The notes below the pieces were generated by a model. That model ran no database searches and was not told where the DNA came from. It worked only from the letters and a program-made list of their open reading frames with translations. Shown in pieces: positions 25,557 through 34,216 of a stretch of DNA of 64,000 nucleotides (positions are counted from its first letter, which is position 1; every line of letters begins with the position of its first letter). Origin of the DNA: Pseudomonas sp. LP_7_YM (GTDB lineage Bacteria > Pseudomonadota > Gammaproteobacteria > Pseudomonadales > Pseudomonadaceae); assembly GCF_004364435.1 (NCBI RefSeq), contig NZ_SOCT01000002.1:558001-622000 (forward strand), given 5' to 3'. The translations under genes and the position numbers were made by a program.

Positions 25557-26248
25557 GCAACCAACCTTGCCGCCACGGCTAATATTCGCTGTTGATGAAA
25601 CTCCACAAACGGTTGCGCGCAGACAAGGCGAAAGCGGGGGCTGACATGGACGCATCTCGGGGGTGGAGAAAAATTGAATGCGAATATGTCATTTGCGTGA
25701 GGGTGTTATCTACGTTGGCAGACGCTTTGTCGGTATCCGGCCGCTGTGTCGCTGCGCTTACTTCACTATCATCGGCGCGAATATCGGTCGAATGCCCTTA
25801 CATTTCGGAAAATCCACGCAACCCCAGAAAGTACCGCCTGCATTCTTCCCGGTGCGCGCCCGTTTGGTCGCCATCGTCTTTCGACAAAATGGGCATAAGG
25901 GCGCCTTGGGTTCAGCGTTGTTCGCAGGGGCTGCCTCGGGGCTTGCCGGTTTGACCGCGGGCGTCGTGATAACGGGCTCGGGCACCCGGTTCGCGTCCTG
26001 CGCGAGGACTGTCTCGACTGTGGGGGCTGGACCCTGAGCCTTGGTTTCGACGATCCACTGCCTCAGCACGGCACCGTCGATCAACTGCACATTGCGGCCG
26101 GAAGCAAAGGCCCGCGCCGGATTAGTGAATTTCCCACTCGTCACGACGAAACCGCCGACCGCCCCTTCGGCTGCCATCGCCCCATACAACTCGCGCACCA
26201 CCGGCACACCCACTTGCACCGACCGCCACTGCTTGCACTGCACCAAAT
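25557..26248 (+). repeat. Right copy of the island-flanking direct repeat
   Basis: Matches 21176-21562 in the same orientation. It includes a fecI 5' remnant (25557-25650, with an ATG where the active gene has GTG), the intergenic region and the 3' end of the intact Mrr-like gene. It carries the about 300 bases (25877-26175) missing from the left copy. The two copies differ at many single bases, so the duplication is not recent or was acquired from a diverged strain. Confidence 0.8.
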
Positions 26249-26717
26249 AGGTCTCGCCCTGCTTGCGCGCAATCAGGTCTACACCGCCGTCCGGGCCGTT
26301 TGCACCGGTTTCCTGCACCGCATACCCGCGATGCCGCAGTGCTTCGCCGACCAACAGCTCGAAGTCGTGCCAACTGATGCTGAGCAGCGTATTGCCGCCG
26401 GGAGTTGCGACGGACGTCAGCAGATTGCGCCGTTTACGGCGGCCGACAATCGAATAGATGGCGCCGCCGACGAAAATGATCGGCACAAAAAACTGGGCAA
26501 ATGTGGCGATGCCGCGCAAGACCGACGCCGTCAGCGCTTTGTCGAAGTGCTGAGGATCGAAGGTCGTTGGCATGGGCGCCACGGCGATTGAGTGCAGCCA
26601 GAATGCCGACAGAGCGGCGAGCAGGACGCTGATCCACCAGGGCAACTTGCTGGCGAGGTGAATGAGCGCTTGGAGATTGGAGGTTTTTCGGGCCATGTCC
26701 GTGGTCTTTTTCGTCAA
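25758..26717 (-). CDS. Membrane-anchored Mrr-like restriction endonuclease with C-terminal zinc ribbon
   Basis: 319 residues. Two membrane helices near the N-terminus (LPWWISVLLAALSAFWLHSI; ATFAQFFVPIIFVGGAIYSI). An Mrr/RecB-like PD-(D/E)XK nuclease domain follows, about residues 110-215 (SWHDFELLVGEALRHRGYAV, GPDGGVDLIA, YLVQCKQW). A Pro/Ala-rich linker leads to a topoisomerase-type zinc ribbon (CPFCRKTM...FWGCVDFPKCKG). The D...QxK motif is intact. Such proteins are candidate type IV restriction or DNA-degrading defence factors. ATG 26693 (MARKTSN) is an alternative start. It was ancestrally next to fecI; the island now separates them. Confidence 0.85.
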   Translation of the reverse strand: MTKKTTDMARKTSNLQALIHLASKLPWWISVLLAALSAFWLHSIAVAPMPTTFDPQHFDKALTASVLRGIATFAQFFVPIIFVGGAIYSIVGRRKRRNLLTSVATPGGNTLLSISWHDFELLVGEALRHRGYAVQETGANGPDGGVDLIARKQGETYLVQCKQWRSVQVGVPVVRELYGAMAAEGAVGGFVVTSGKFTNPARAFASGRNVQLIDGAVLRQWIVETKAQGPAPTVETVLAQDANRVPEPVITTPAVKPASPEAAPANNAEPKAPLCPFCRKTMATKRARTGKNAGGTFWGCVDFPKCKGIRPIFAPMIVK

Positions 26718-26955
26718 TCCGTAAAGAGAAGAGATGCAATGCAGCGCCAGCGGCGGGACTGCTGATAAGCGACTGAGCGGCGATGATAGGCTAATGCCAC
26801 CATGCTGGAAACACTGACGCGCCCCAAGCGCGTGCAGACTACGTCAACGGGCACCGCATCGAAAGCTACCGAGCAGTCACGCAGAGAAGGCTGCGCTTCA
26901 TGCTTTCAGATACAGTGGGCGTGCGCATGAACCCGCTCGCATTGAGGTCCAATTC

Positions 26956-27666
26956 GTGGCATTACCCGAGGCATCGCCGATCCTGTCGCCTGCAGACGGT
27001 CGCTGGCAAGGCGACCTCTGGCTGGCAGCCGATCATTGCCTGATCACGGGGGTTCTCGGCCAGACGCGCCGCCACGCTCATTACGCCCATCAATTGCTGA
27101 TCGCCCGCGCCGGCGTCGTCGAGGTCTGGGTGCAAGGTGAGATCATGCGCGGGCCTGCGCTGCTTATCGAATCGGGTCAGGAGCACGCGATCCTCAAAGC
27201 CGATCAGGCAGCGATCAGCCTGTTCGCCGAACCCCTGGCCTTCAAAGTGCCAGCTTTGCAGGAGATTTGTCGCTTCGCCATTGCGAGCCCAGACGCTCTG
27301 GTCGAGCTGCTGCGCGAACTGCCTCGACGTCAGTTGCATCCGCGACTGTGCAAAGCCGTGGTGCGTATTCGTTCGATCGACGCGGCGACCCTGTCGGCGT
27401 CCATGCTGGCCAGCGAGGCGGCATTGTCTATCAGTCAGCTGGAGCGCCTGTTTACCGGACAGTTGGGCCTGTCGGTGCGTCGCCTTGTGTTGTGGCAGCG
27501 GCTGCGCCTGGCGCTGCAGTTGGCGCTCGAAGGGTGCAACCTGACCCAGGCGGCGGCCACCGCCGGCTTTGCCGACTCCGCTCATTTATCCCGGTGTGTA
27601 CGCCAGCAGTTCGGAGTTCGAGCAGATCAGATGTTACGCAACCTGCGCCTGCGGGTGCTTGTCTAA
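26956..27666 (+). CDS. AraC-family transcriptional regulator
   Basis: 236 residues from GTG 26956 with GAGGTCC upstream. A short cupin-like N-terminal half (HAHYAHQLLIARAGVVEVWV) is followed by the AraC HTH pair (SEAALSISQLERLFTGQLGL; TQAAATAGFADSAHLSRCVR). The 3' end overlaps the convergent sterol desaturase gene by 33 bases. Possible target: that neighbour or the MFS/CGNR genes; not shown by sequence. The 238 bases before it hold no supported gene. Confidence 0.85.
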   Translation: MALPEASPILSPADGRWQGDLWLAADHCLITGVLGQTRRHAHYAHQLLIARAGVVEVWVQGEIMRGPALLIESGQEHAILKADQAAISLFAEPLAFKVPALQEICRFAIASPDALVELLRELPRRQLHPRLCKAVVRIRSIDAATLSASMLASEAALSISQLERLFTGQLGLSVRRLVLWQRLRLALQLALEGCNLTQAAATAGFADSAHLSRCVRQQFGVRADQMLRNLRLRVLV

Positions 27667-28542
27667 CGCCTCACGCAATGGCTCGGGCAGCGCAGGTGGG
27701 GGGACGATCTTCTGCTGGCGGACAAAGGGCTGGCGTAGTTGTGTAAACCACCCCACGGGGTAGTCGGGGCAGTCGCCGATGCCAACATCATTGTCAGCCA
27801 GTCGATAGCGCGGCAGGTGCAACGCGGTGCCAAGCAGGCGATCCCACGCGGGGAAAAACAGCGCGAAGTTCACGTCCCCGTGCGTGCCGTACTTCAAATG
27901 ATGCAAACGATGAACAGGTGCCCAGGCGAATACGTAGCGAAGCACGCCGATGCGCATGTCGACATTGCTGTGCTGTAAAAGCAACTCAATGGAAATACTG
28001 AACGCCAGCAGCGCTGCCACCGGCTGCGGCAGCCCGCACATCAGCAACGGCAACGTACCGCCCAGCGTTTCGAGCAATTGGTGCACGGGATGCTTCATCA
28101 GACCGTTGAATCCATACAGCCGGGTCACGCTGTGATGGACGGCATGCAATCGCCATAACAGCGGCCAACGGTGGCTGGCGTAATGCACCAGGGTGATGCC
28201 CATGTCTGCCACCGTCACGGCCAGCAGCAATTGCAGCGCCAATGGCCAGGCGGCAGGCCACAGCCCGGCATCGGGAAATATCATAGCGATCAGCGGAATC
28301 GCGGCCACGGCGGTCACGTTCAGTGTTTCATTTACGCCGGCATGCACAACGTCGCGAGCATCATCGCCGTGGCTTCTGTTCCACTGCTCACGATAAGGCC
28401 AGCGACGCTCGCACAGGGTCGACACGCCAATTGCCATCAGCAGTAACGGTAACAGCCAAGCGGGGCTCCACCCCTCAGCGACCGCCAGCAGTGCCACGCC
28501 AATAAAGCCAAAGAAAAAAACCGGTCCGTACACACTGCGCAT
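27634..28542 (-). CDS. Sterol desaturase / fatty acid hydroxylase family protein
   Basis: 302 residues from ATG 28542 with GGAGCC-TTGAG upstream. Four to five membrane helices. The three histidine clusters that bind the di-iron centre are present: HYASHR, HAVHHS and HRLHHL, plus HSNVD. These integral membrane oxygenases hydroxylate or desaturate lipids or sterol-like substrates. Its C-terminal 11 codons overlap the convergent AraC gene. Substrate unknown. Confidence 0.9.
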   Translation of the reverse strand: MRSVYGPVFFFGFIGVALLAVAEGWSPAWLLPLLLMAIGVSTLCERRWPYREQWNRSHGDDARDVVHAGVNETLNVTAVAAIPLIAMIFPDAGLWPAAWPLALQLLLAVTVADMGITLVHYASHRWPLLWRLHAVHHSVTRLYGFNGLMKHPVHQLLETLGGTLPLLMCGLPQPVAALLAFSISIELLLQHSNVDMRIGVLRYVFAWAPVHRLHHLKYGTHGDVNFALFFPAWDRLLGTALHLPRYRLADNDVGIGDCPDYPVGWFTQLRQPFVRQQKIVPPPALPEPLREALDKHPQAQVA

Positions 28543-28687
28543 CTCAAGGCTCCATTTTGGTTGAGCCACAAGTGTCGGACAGGGGCGGTCACCAGCGCTT
28601 GAATAAACCGCGCATCCTGGCGGTCGCGGTTGGCACAGCAGTTGCGGCAGCCCGGACCCGGTGCTGGCCCGTTTTATCACCGAAAAC

Positions 28688-29263
28688 TCAAGTGTCTGCC
28701 GCTCTGGCCTTCATCGCCGCACGCTGGCGAAACGCGCTGACCTTGGCAATCGTGCCGCACGCGCGGCCTTGTGGTCCGCCCTTGGTCATGCCGCACCAGC
28801 GCTTGTTGCCGCTGCGGGTGTGGTCATAAAAGGCCCACTGGCAGTCGCCGCAGGTCTTGAGCCGCGAGAAGTGCCCAGCCGCGATGGCGTTGGCGACGAT
28901 AGCCAGGATATGCCCGGCGTAGGTTCCCTGCGTCGACTCCAGCTGCAAGCGCATCACTCCATCGTTGGGCTGCACCCTGGCTTGCAGAGGGACCCCGCCG
29001 AATACTGCATTGAGCGCTTCAGGGTGCTGGGCGTGATCAGCACAGGCTTGGCGCAATGCCAGGCGCAGGGTTGAAAGCATGTCCAGGTTGTCAGCGGGCT
29101 GGCGTGGGTAGAGGGATAACTCGCGGGCCCACGCGTGCGCGTCTTTCACCAGCATCGGCAGAACGTCTGTCTCGACCCGCGTCTGGTTGGGGATCGACCA
29201 GGTGTTGATAAACCGCCGAACCTCTTCCAGATCGCCCGGCGCGACCTGATTGTGCTGTTGCAT
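28688..29263 (-). CDS. CGNR zinc-finger (ABATE-type) regulator
   Basis: 191 residues. N-terminal helical ABATE-like region and a C-terminal treble-clef zinc finger with CGDCQWAFYDHTRSGNKRWC, where CGDC stands for the family's CGNR-type start, continuing GRACGTIAKV. Such proteins are thought to be DNA-binding, stress-responsive regulators. It is divergent from the MFS efflux gene (72 bases between starts), and regulator plus transporter is the likely unit. Confidence 0.85.
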   Translation of the reverse strand: MQQHNQVAPGDLEEVRRFINTWSIPNQTRVETDVLPMLVKDAHAWARELSLYPRQPADNLDMLSTLRLALRQACADHAQHPEALNAVFGGVPLQARVQPNDGVMRLQLESTQGTYAGHILAIVANAIAAGHFSRLKTCGDCQWAFYDHTRSGNKRWCGMTKGGPQGRACGTIAKVSAFRQRAAMKARAADT

Positions 29264-29335
29264 CGCAACCCCCGTTGCAAAAGAGCGAAATTTAAGTAAC
29301 CATCAAACTAACATTGCTGGTTACGGTGCTGCAAC

Positions 29336-30523
29336 ATGACCATGGAAACCGCTGTTGTTCGACGCGAATGGCCCGGCGCCGTCCAGCGCTTGCTGTGGAT
29401 GCAAGGGCTGATGAATGCTTCGCACTTTATGACGGTTCCGCTGCTGGCTTTTTACATGTCCTCGCACCTGCATTTCGGTGCGCCAGCGCTTGCCTCGGTG
29501 ATGTCGGCCAACCTGTTGTGCGCACAAATGTTGCCGGTCGCTGCCGGGGCGATTGCAGACCGAATGGGCTCCAGACGACTGATCACCCTTGGATTGCTCT
29601 TGCGCGGTGCAGGCTTTTTAGGGTTTTGCGCGTTCGACAGCGTAGTGGCCTGGACGGTGTCAGCGATGTTCGCCGGTACGGGCGTGGCCTGTTATGAGGG
29701 CGGTGTCTATGCGCAGTTGGGCAGGCAACCCAGAGCCCGTTTGAGCCGAGTGTTCGCGGCCAATAATCAAATGCTGAACCTCGGTGCCGCGGTGGGCCCG
29801 ATCCTCGGGGGATTGGCCGCCATGCTCGACGTGCGCATGGCCTTCGCGGCAAGTGCGGTGGTGTTCACAACGCTGGGTGTTATCACCCTTTGGTCGCGCA
29901 TCGACACCAATCCCTCACACGCACGACAGCCTTTGTTGCAAGGTCTGAAGACTGCCGTCACGCATCGTGGCTTGCTGCGCTTGATTTTGGTGGCGCTGCC
30001 ATGGTTTTTCCTGTTTCCCCAACTCTACGTCGCGTTCCCGGTTTACGCAGCCAAGCTGGCAGGGCCGTATGGCGCCTCGGCGGTGTACGTGGTCAACGGA
30101 GTGGTGGGGCTGCTCTTCCTCTCGCTGATGAAGCGCTGGTTGGTCAGCACACAGGCTCAAGCACTGGTAAAAGGGGCCTATCTGGCGGCGAGCATGGCCT
30201 TTGCCAGCGTCTGCATCGTCACAGGGGTCGCCGGGTTCCTGTTGTTTATCGTGGTGTACACAGTGATCGAAACCATTCTGTTACCCACGTTCGAAACCCT
30301 GACGGCCACGCTGGCGCCGCAGGGGTGTCAGGGCGCGTTTTTGGGTGCCTTCAGCGCAGCGGGCGCGCTGGGCGGCGGGGCGGGCTATTACGTGGGAAGC
30401 TGGCTGATCCTCAACCGCAGCAGCGCCGAGACCTGGCTGACGTTTGGCGCCGTAGGTCTGCTCGGCGTGTTGCTGTCGCTGGTATTGCTGCGTGGGCTGG
30501 CTGTTCCGCCAGCGCCTCGGTGA
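29336..30523 (+). CDS. MFS transporter, drug-efflux type
   Basis: 395 residues; ATG 29336 or 29342 (no strong ribosome site at either). Twelve hydrophobic helices. Loop 2-3 has GAIADRMGSRRLITLG (MFS motif A: G-x3-D-R-x-G-x-R-R), and FAANNQMLNLGAAVGPILGG fits the motif C antiporter pattern in helix 5. Probably an H+-coupled exporter at the inner membrane, controlled by the divergent CGNR protein. Confidence 0.85.
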   Translation: MTMETAVVRREWPGAVQRLLWMQGLMNASHFMTVPLLAFYMSSHLHFGAPALASVMSANLLCAQMLPVAAGAIADRMGSRRLITLGLLLRGAGFLGFCAFDSVVAWTVSAMFAGTGVACYEGGVYAQLGRQPRARLSRVFAANNQMLNLGAAVGPILGGLAAMLDVRMAFAASAVVFTTLGVITLWSRIDTNPSHARQPLLQGLKTAVTHRGLLRLILVALPWFFLFPQLYVAFPVYAAKLAGPYGASAVYVVNGVVGLLFLSLMKRWLVSTQAQALVKGAYLAASMAFASVCIVTGVAGFLLFIVVYTVIETILLPTFETLTATLAPQGCQGAFLGAFSAAGALGGGAGYYVGSWLILNRSSAETWLTFGAVGLLGVLLSLVLLRGLAVPPAPR

Positions 30524-30578
30524 GCCAGCCGGCAGGCCTTTTGCTTATAATCCGCGCTTTTGCCCTCAGGAGTTCCCC

Positions 30579-30959
30579 ATGCGCAGCGTAGTGCTGGCCT
30601 TATCCCTGCTCGGCGCGGCAAGCGCTTTTGCTGCCGCCGATGACGATGACCCTTGCCAGCAAGGCAGCGCCATGGCCATTTCGATGTGCAACGCGCCGAA
30701 GTGGGAAGCGGCCGAAAAGCAGTTGCAGGGTAGCTACGACAAGGTGATCGCCCAGCTTAAAAGCGACTCGCCGCAACGGGTCAAGGACATGATCGCCTCG
30801 CAACGCACTTGGGTTCATTTTCGTGAACAGTACTGCAGCGTCTATGGCCGTTCGAGGGTAGAGGGCAACAGCTGGACGTCTGTGTGGACCAGCGAGTGCC
30901 TGGCGGCCGAGGCCCTGAGTCGGGCGAAGTCGCTGCAGGACATGCTTGACCCTGGCTAA
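30579..30959 (+). CDS. Secreted lysozyme-inhibitor LprI-like (DUF1311) protein
   Basis: 126 residues from ATG 30579 with CAGGAG upstream. Signal peptide through SAFAAAD. The mature domain has the DUF1311 pattern: CQQGSAMAISMCNAPKWEAA then QRTWVHFREQYCSVYG and the third-cysteine region CLAAEALSRAKSL. Four cysteines can form two disulphides. Members include LprI, which inhibits host lysozyme; the role here is inferred as periplasmic protection. Confidence 0.8.
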   Translation: MRSVVLALSLLGAASAFAAADDDDPCQQGSAMAISMCNAPKWEAAEKQLQGSYDKVIAQLKSDSPQRVKDMIASQRTWVHFREQYCSVYGRSRVEGNSWTSVWTSECLAAEALSRAKSLQDMLDPG

Positions 30960-31100
30960 GCCGATGCAGCAGGCGCGTTGCGTGCTTGCTGCTTTGACAC
31001 CGGCTTTGCTGGCTGAACTTGAGCGCGCTCACGCCGGCGCATTTGAACCATCAAACCCCGAAAGGGAAGGACTAACGACTGGCCATCCCCTGCGTAGGCT

Positions 31101-31131
31101 GCCCTGTGCAAGCCGCAGATGTGCACAGGGC
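31101..31131. terminator. Hairpin between convergent genes
   Basis: GCCCTGTGCA and TGCACAGGGC form a perfect 10-bp stem with an 11-base loop, midway between the convergent DUF1311 and DUF3053 genes. No T-run on either strand, but position and stability suggest a shared terminator. Confidence 0.5.
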
Positions 31132-31157
31132 GGTGATCGCTAAGACAGCAGCGTCAG

Positions 31158-31859
31158 TTAACGGCCGTACATGAGCGCCTGCACCTTGGCCTGTGCCTGT
31201 TGCGAAGCCTGGCCTTGTGCGTTCAGGTCTTGCAGCAACGCGTTCAGCTCCGCCTGCACTTTTGGGTCCTTGACCGTGATCACTGCGCCGTTGATATCGA
31301 TCTGCGACGTGTGCGCTGTCGCGTAATCGGCGGCTTTCAGTGCGCTGTCCAGCGTCTTGTTGACTTGCGGCAGCACTTCCAGAAGGGTGTTGGTAGTGGT
31401 CGTGATAGTCCTGTCATAGGCCTTGTCATACACCACTTTCAAGTCTTCCGGTTGCTTGAGCTGAGCGTGCGCGCTATCGGCCTTGGCCTGACGCTGCTTC
31501 AACTGCACGCCCATCTCGGTGATGCTGCTTTGCACTGCTTTGATGTCGTCGCGGCGTGTAATCACATCGTTCAACGAATGAATGCTCGCCTTCTGAATCA
31601 TGCCACCCATGGGTTTGACGACTGCATCCATATCGCTGTTGAAGTCAGCGATCACCGCGTAGTGAGTGGTGTACTCACCAAACGCCTTCGACTCATCAGG
31701 CGTCAGCTTGGGCACGTGGACGCCCGGTTTGTCGATGATGCGGGTCTGCAGGAACTGCGAGAAGGCAGCGCGTTGTTCAGGTTCTTTATCACCGCAGGCG
31801 ATGAGGGCAAGGGGCAGGGCCAGGGCAAGCAGCCAGTGAGCGCGAAACGAGACTTGCAT
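31158..31859 (-). CDS. DUF3053 lipoprotein
   Basis: 233 residues. Lipoprotein signal with lipobox LIAC (Cys at about residue 22). The mature protein is helical with FSQFLQTRIIDKPGVHVPKL and a long coiled-coil-prone middle, as in the DUF3053 family (YiaF-like lipoproteins of unknown role). The +2 residue after Cys is Gly, so outer-membrane targeting is expected. Monocistronic. Confidence 0.85.
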   Translation of the reverse strand: MQVSFRAHWLLALALPLALIACGDKEPEQRAAFSQFLQTRIIDKPGVHVPKLTPDESKAFGEYTTHYAVIADFNSDMDAVVKPMGGMIQKASIHSLNDVITRRDDIKAVQSSITEMGVQLKQRQAKADSAHAQLKQPEDLKVVYDKAYDRTITTTTNTLLEVLPQVNKTLDSALKAADYATAHTSQIDINGAVITVKDPKVQAELNALLQDLNAQGQASQQAQAKVQALMYGR

Positions 31860-32643
31860 GTCTGTGGATCTCCTAAAGCAAAGAGGACGCCCCTGTCAGA
31901 AAAGGCCTCAACGGGGGAGCGCAAGCTTAACGGTTCTCATCTGCAGAGCCAAACGGCTTCGACTGACCATCGTGGCCTGTCTCCGGCTATTAAAGTGCGT
32001 GAATATATATGAGTTAAAAAGCAGGCTAATACGACGTGGTGCATGGGGACGGGCAGGTGTTCGCCAGTTTAACGAGCAACACATCAACCAACGATGTTGA
32101 TGTCAGTGCTGCCCGGTTGCCTGATGATGCACTTGTCACTCACTTTTATTCCCATCGGCAACGACGGCGAAGGAATGTAAGAAAGTGACAGATAAGTGCA
32201 TGCAGACGACACAGATTTACAGTGTCCGGTTTTTGTAGATGCCTGCTTGTCCAGATATAAATTGTTGATTTCAAATAGAAAGATAGGAGAAGTGTGGAAT
32301 GCTACCATTGAGATATCGCTGTAGGGGTTGCAGTTTAATTAAATAAAATGTTTTATGTGCTCCTGTCGGCTCGCTTCAAAAAGGGGGCGTGATTAATGCC
32401 TAAACACCAACTATGTTTAAAGCGTTTAAATACAAAAGCCATTAACTTTGCATTCAGTTTGGCGTCTTGAATGACGAGTAATTGAAAGGTGCATGCGGAG
32501 CAGTCCATGACGTTGAACGATCGTTAGGGATCGGGTGAAGGGTCGCCAGCGGACCCCGCGTCAAGCATTCGGACCTTCAGGACGGCGCCCCAACACAAAA
32601 ACTTTCCGCTCACGACAACTCGATAAACTAAGGACGCAACCAT
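31860..32643. other. 784-base gene-poor, AT-rich stretch before the second racemase
   Basis: No gene longer than a few codons is supported. From about 32260 to 32500 the DNA is clearly AT-richer than its surroundings, which fits the left edge of acquired DNA and the promoter of the racemase gene. A 15-codon ORF (ATG 32299, preceded by AGGAGA) is present but unproven. Near 32600-32640 the sequence weakly resembles the end of the ligase gene at 23130-23180, a possible trace of a lost ligase copy. Confidence 0.4.
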
Positions 32644-33354
32644 ATGGACAGGATCGGTCTGATTGGCGGTGTCGGTTGGATGTCGACGATGGAGTATTAC
32701 CGCCGACTCAATCTCATCGCACAAGCGGCAGGTCACCACGGTTCAGCGAAGCTCGTCATGTACAGCATGAACTTCGGCGACATACTGAAGGTTCAGCAGA
32801 ACAATGACCAAGAGGGCGAGTTTCAGATACTGCTCCGTGCCGCGCTGGAGCTGGAGCGCTCAGGGGCGACGAAAATCCTCATCTGCTCGAACACCGCCAC
32901 GGATACCTGTGACCGACTTGCAACCCATATCGCCATTCCCACCATCAACATCATTGATGCCACGGTGGCCGCTGCGAAGCGCTCCGGGTTCAAAAGGTTC
33001 GGCCTGTTAGGCACACAGGAGGTGATGGAGCGGGGCTTTTACGTCGAGCGCTTCGACAGGGAAGGGCTGCAAATCATCCTGCCGCGGCCGGCGTACCGTG
33101 AAGCCGTTCAGGATGCGTTTTACGATGATGCATGCCTGTACAACTTTCCCGAAAAGGCCACCAAGGCAGTCCGAGCCGCGATAGACGACCTGATTGTGCA
33201 GGACATCGATGCCGTCATTTTAGGAGGCACCGAATTGCCGCTGACGGCTGATCGAATGTCCCCGTCGCCTGGCATCGAATTGATCGACTCGATTGACGTT
33301 CACATCGCTGCGGCGCTGCAAACGGACGCCTCAATCCACGCACTCGGGGCGTAA
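32644..33354 (+). CDS. Aspartate/glutamate racemase family protein, intact frame but second catalytic Cys replaced by Gly
   Basis: 236 residues from ATG 32644, with TAAGGA upstream. Strongly similar to the frameshifted copy at 23186 along its length (MDRIGLIGGVGWMSTMEYYR, FKRFGLLGTQEVMERGFYVE). The second catalytic motif reads ILGGTELPL (GGC codon) where the other copy has ILGCTELPL (TGC): a single T-to-G change removing the catalytic thiol. The first site is Ser (ICSNT) in both. It is followed by remnants of a C39-like peptidase, so this is the survivor of a second cluster. Without the Cys, racemase activity is doubtful; it may have a binding role or be decaying. Confidence 0.85.
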   Translation: MDRIGLIGGVGWMSTMEYYRRLNLIAQAAGHHGSAKLVMYSMNFGDILKVQQNNDQEGEFQILLRAALELERSGATKILICSNTATDTCDRLATHIAIPTINIIDATVAAAKRSGFKRFGLLGTQEVMERGFYVERFDREGLQIILPRPAYREAVQDAFYDDACLYNFPEKATKAVRAAIDDLIVQDIDAVILGGTELPLTADRMSPSPGIELIDSIDVHIAAALQTDASIHALGA

Positions 33355-33398
33355 GCGTTATCACTCATTCCGCTGTTTTATTGAAGGAGGCATCCCAT

Positions 33399-33555
33399 TG
33401 ACCGCCCCGTTCCTTATTACAGCCAGTGGGAATCCCGGCACTTGGTGGCAGATTTATCCCGGGGCGCAAAGCTCGTGGGACGACCCGCGCTGAGCCGATT
33501 CCGCTGCGTCCTCCCTTGAGGGATATGCACGCTGGGCCCGCCATAGCTGCGGCAT
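33399..33555 (+). pseudogene. Remnant of a C39-like peptidase gene
   Basis: After an AAGGAGG site, an initiation-like TTG at 33399 leads to RPVPYYSQWESR, matching the opening of the gene at 24742. After one frame change it continues AQSSWDDPR, a TGA stop, then LEGYARWARHSCGMAG, paralleling the TQSALDDP and YATWARHICGMA segments of the intact gene. Homology ends at about 33555 just after the putative catalytic Cys. The rest of the gene is gone and the BRO gene begins on the other strand. Confidence 0.75.
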
Positions 33556-33562
33556 GGCAGGT

Positions 33563-34093
33563 TCACCCCAATCGCAAAGCCTGCACTGCCAGCTTCCACC
33601 AGGGCCTACGCGCATTAACGCTGCTGTCATCCCCGCGAAACTCATCCAGCGCCACCACTCGCGGCATGTCCCGCAAGCGAATCCACGCCTCACTGCGCCA
33701 ATGCAACATGCTCACCGACAACCCCGGCCACTGCAGAAAACTCAAACACGGACTGCCCGCACCCGGCGCCACACACTCATCCCGCAGGCACGGCACCACC
33801 TCATTGGTAAGCCACTGCCGCAGCTCGCGGTTCTCGGCGTGATAGTGATGCACCAGCATCGCGTACACCCCCGACTCGCTAACCATCAGCTCGGTCTCGC
33901 CACCGACTCCAGTTGCCAGCGTCAGCGTACGGCGTTGGTCCAGGTCAAGTTTGCGAGTGGTGCGTTCGTTCAAAGGCCAGCCCATGAGGCGACCCATTTC
34001 GCGGGCGCAGAACCAGACTTGGGATTCGAGGAGAAGGGCGCGCAGGGGGCGGTTGTTGCGGTGGAAGGTGGCGGTTGTGACGGCTTCTGGCAT
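33563..34093 (-). CDS. BRO-N domain phage-type antirepressor
   Basis: 176 residues. The BRO/ANT N-terminal domain fills residues 10-115: LLLESQVWFCAREMGRLMGW, RKLDLDQRRTLTL and GGETELMVSESGVYAMLVHH, then AENRELRQWLTNEVVPCLR, the classic pattern. The remainder (WRSEAWIRLRDMPRVVALDE) is a short C-terminal region. In prophages such proteins lift repression; here it is an isolated mobile-element gene. A structured leader precedes it. Confidence 0.8.
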   Translation of the reverse strand: MPEAVTTATFHRNNRPLRALLLESQVWFCAREMGRLMGWPLNERTTRKLDLDQRRTLTLATGVGGETELMVSESGVYAMLVHHYHAENRELRQWLTNEVVPCLRDECVAPGAGSPCLSFLQWPGLSVSMLHWRSEAWIRLRDMPRVVALDEFRGDDSSVNARRPWWKLAVQALRLG

Positions 34094-34114
34094 TGTTACT
34101 GACCTCTACATCAT

Positions 34115-34216
34115 TTAGCTCTTCAGAGCTAAGGCGTCGGGAGTTAAGAAACCTCCAATGCAGAAAAGGCCGGACTTATTCCCCTTGCGGGTCTTGTATT
34201 CGTCCACTCCCGACAT
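34115..34216 (-). other. Structured leader with 33-codon ORF upstream of the BRO gene
   Basis: On the minus strand, GTCGGGAGT (34206-34214) pairs with ACTCCCGAC (34136-34144), enclosing about 60 bases, and a second hairpin TTAGCTCT-TC-AGAGCTAA follows at 34115-34132. The same bases encode a 33-residue ORF (MSGVDEYKTRKGNKSGLFCI then GGFLTPDALALKS) ending 21 bases before the BRO start. This layout suggests RNA-level control of the antirepressor, as in phage immunity RNAs such as that of P4, or a short leader peptide. Neither is established. Confidence 0.4.

Noticed and set aside
26802..26933. 43-codon ORF upstream of the AraC gene
   Set aside because: No ribosome site and no recognisable features; likely chance.
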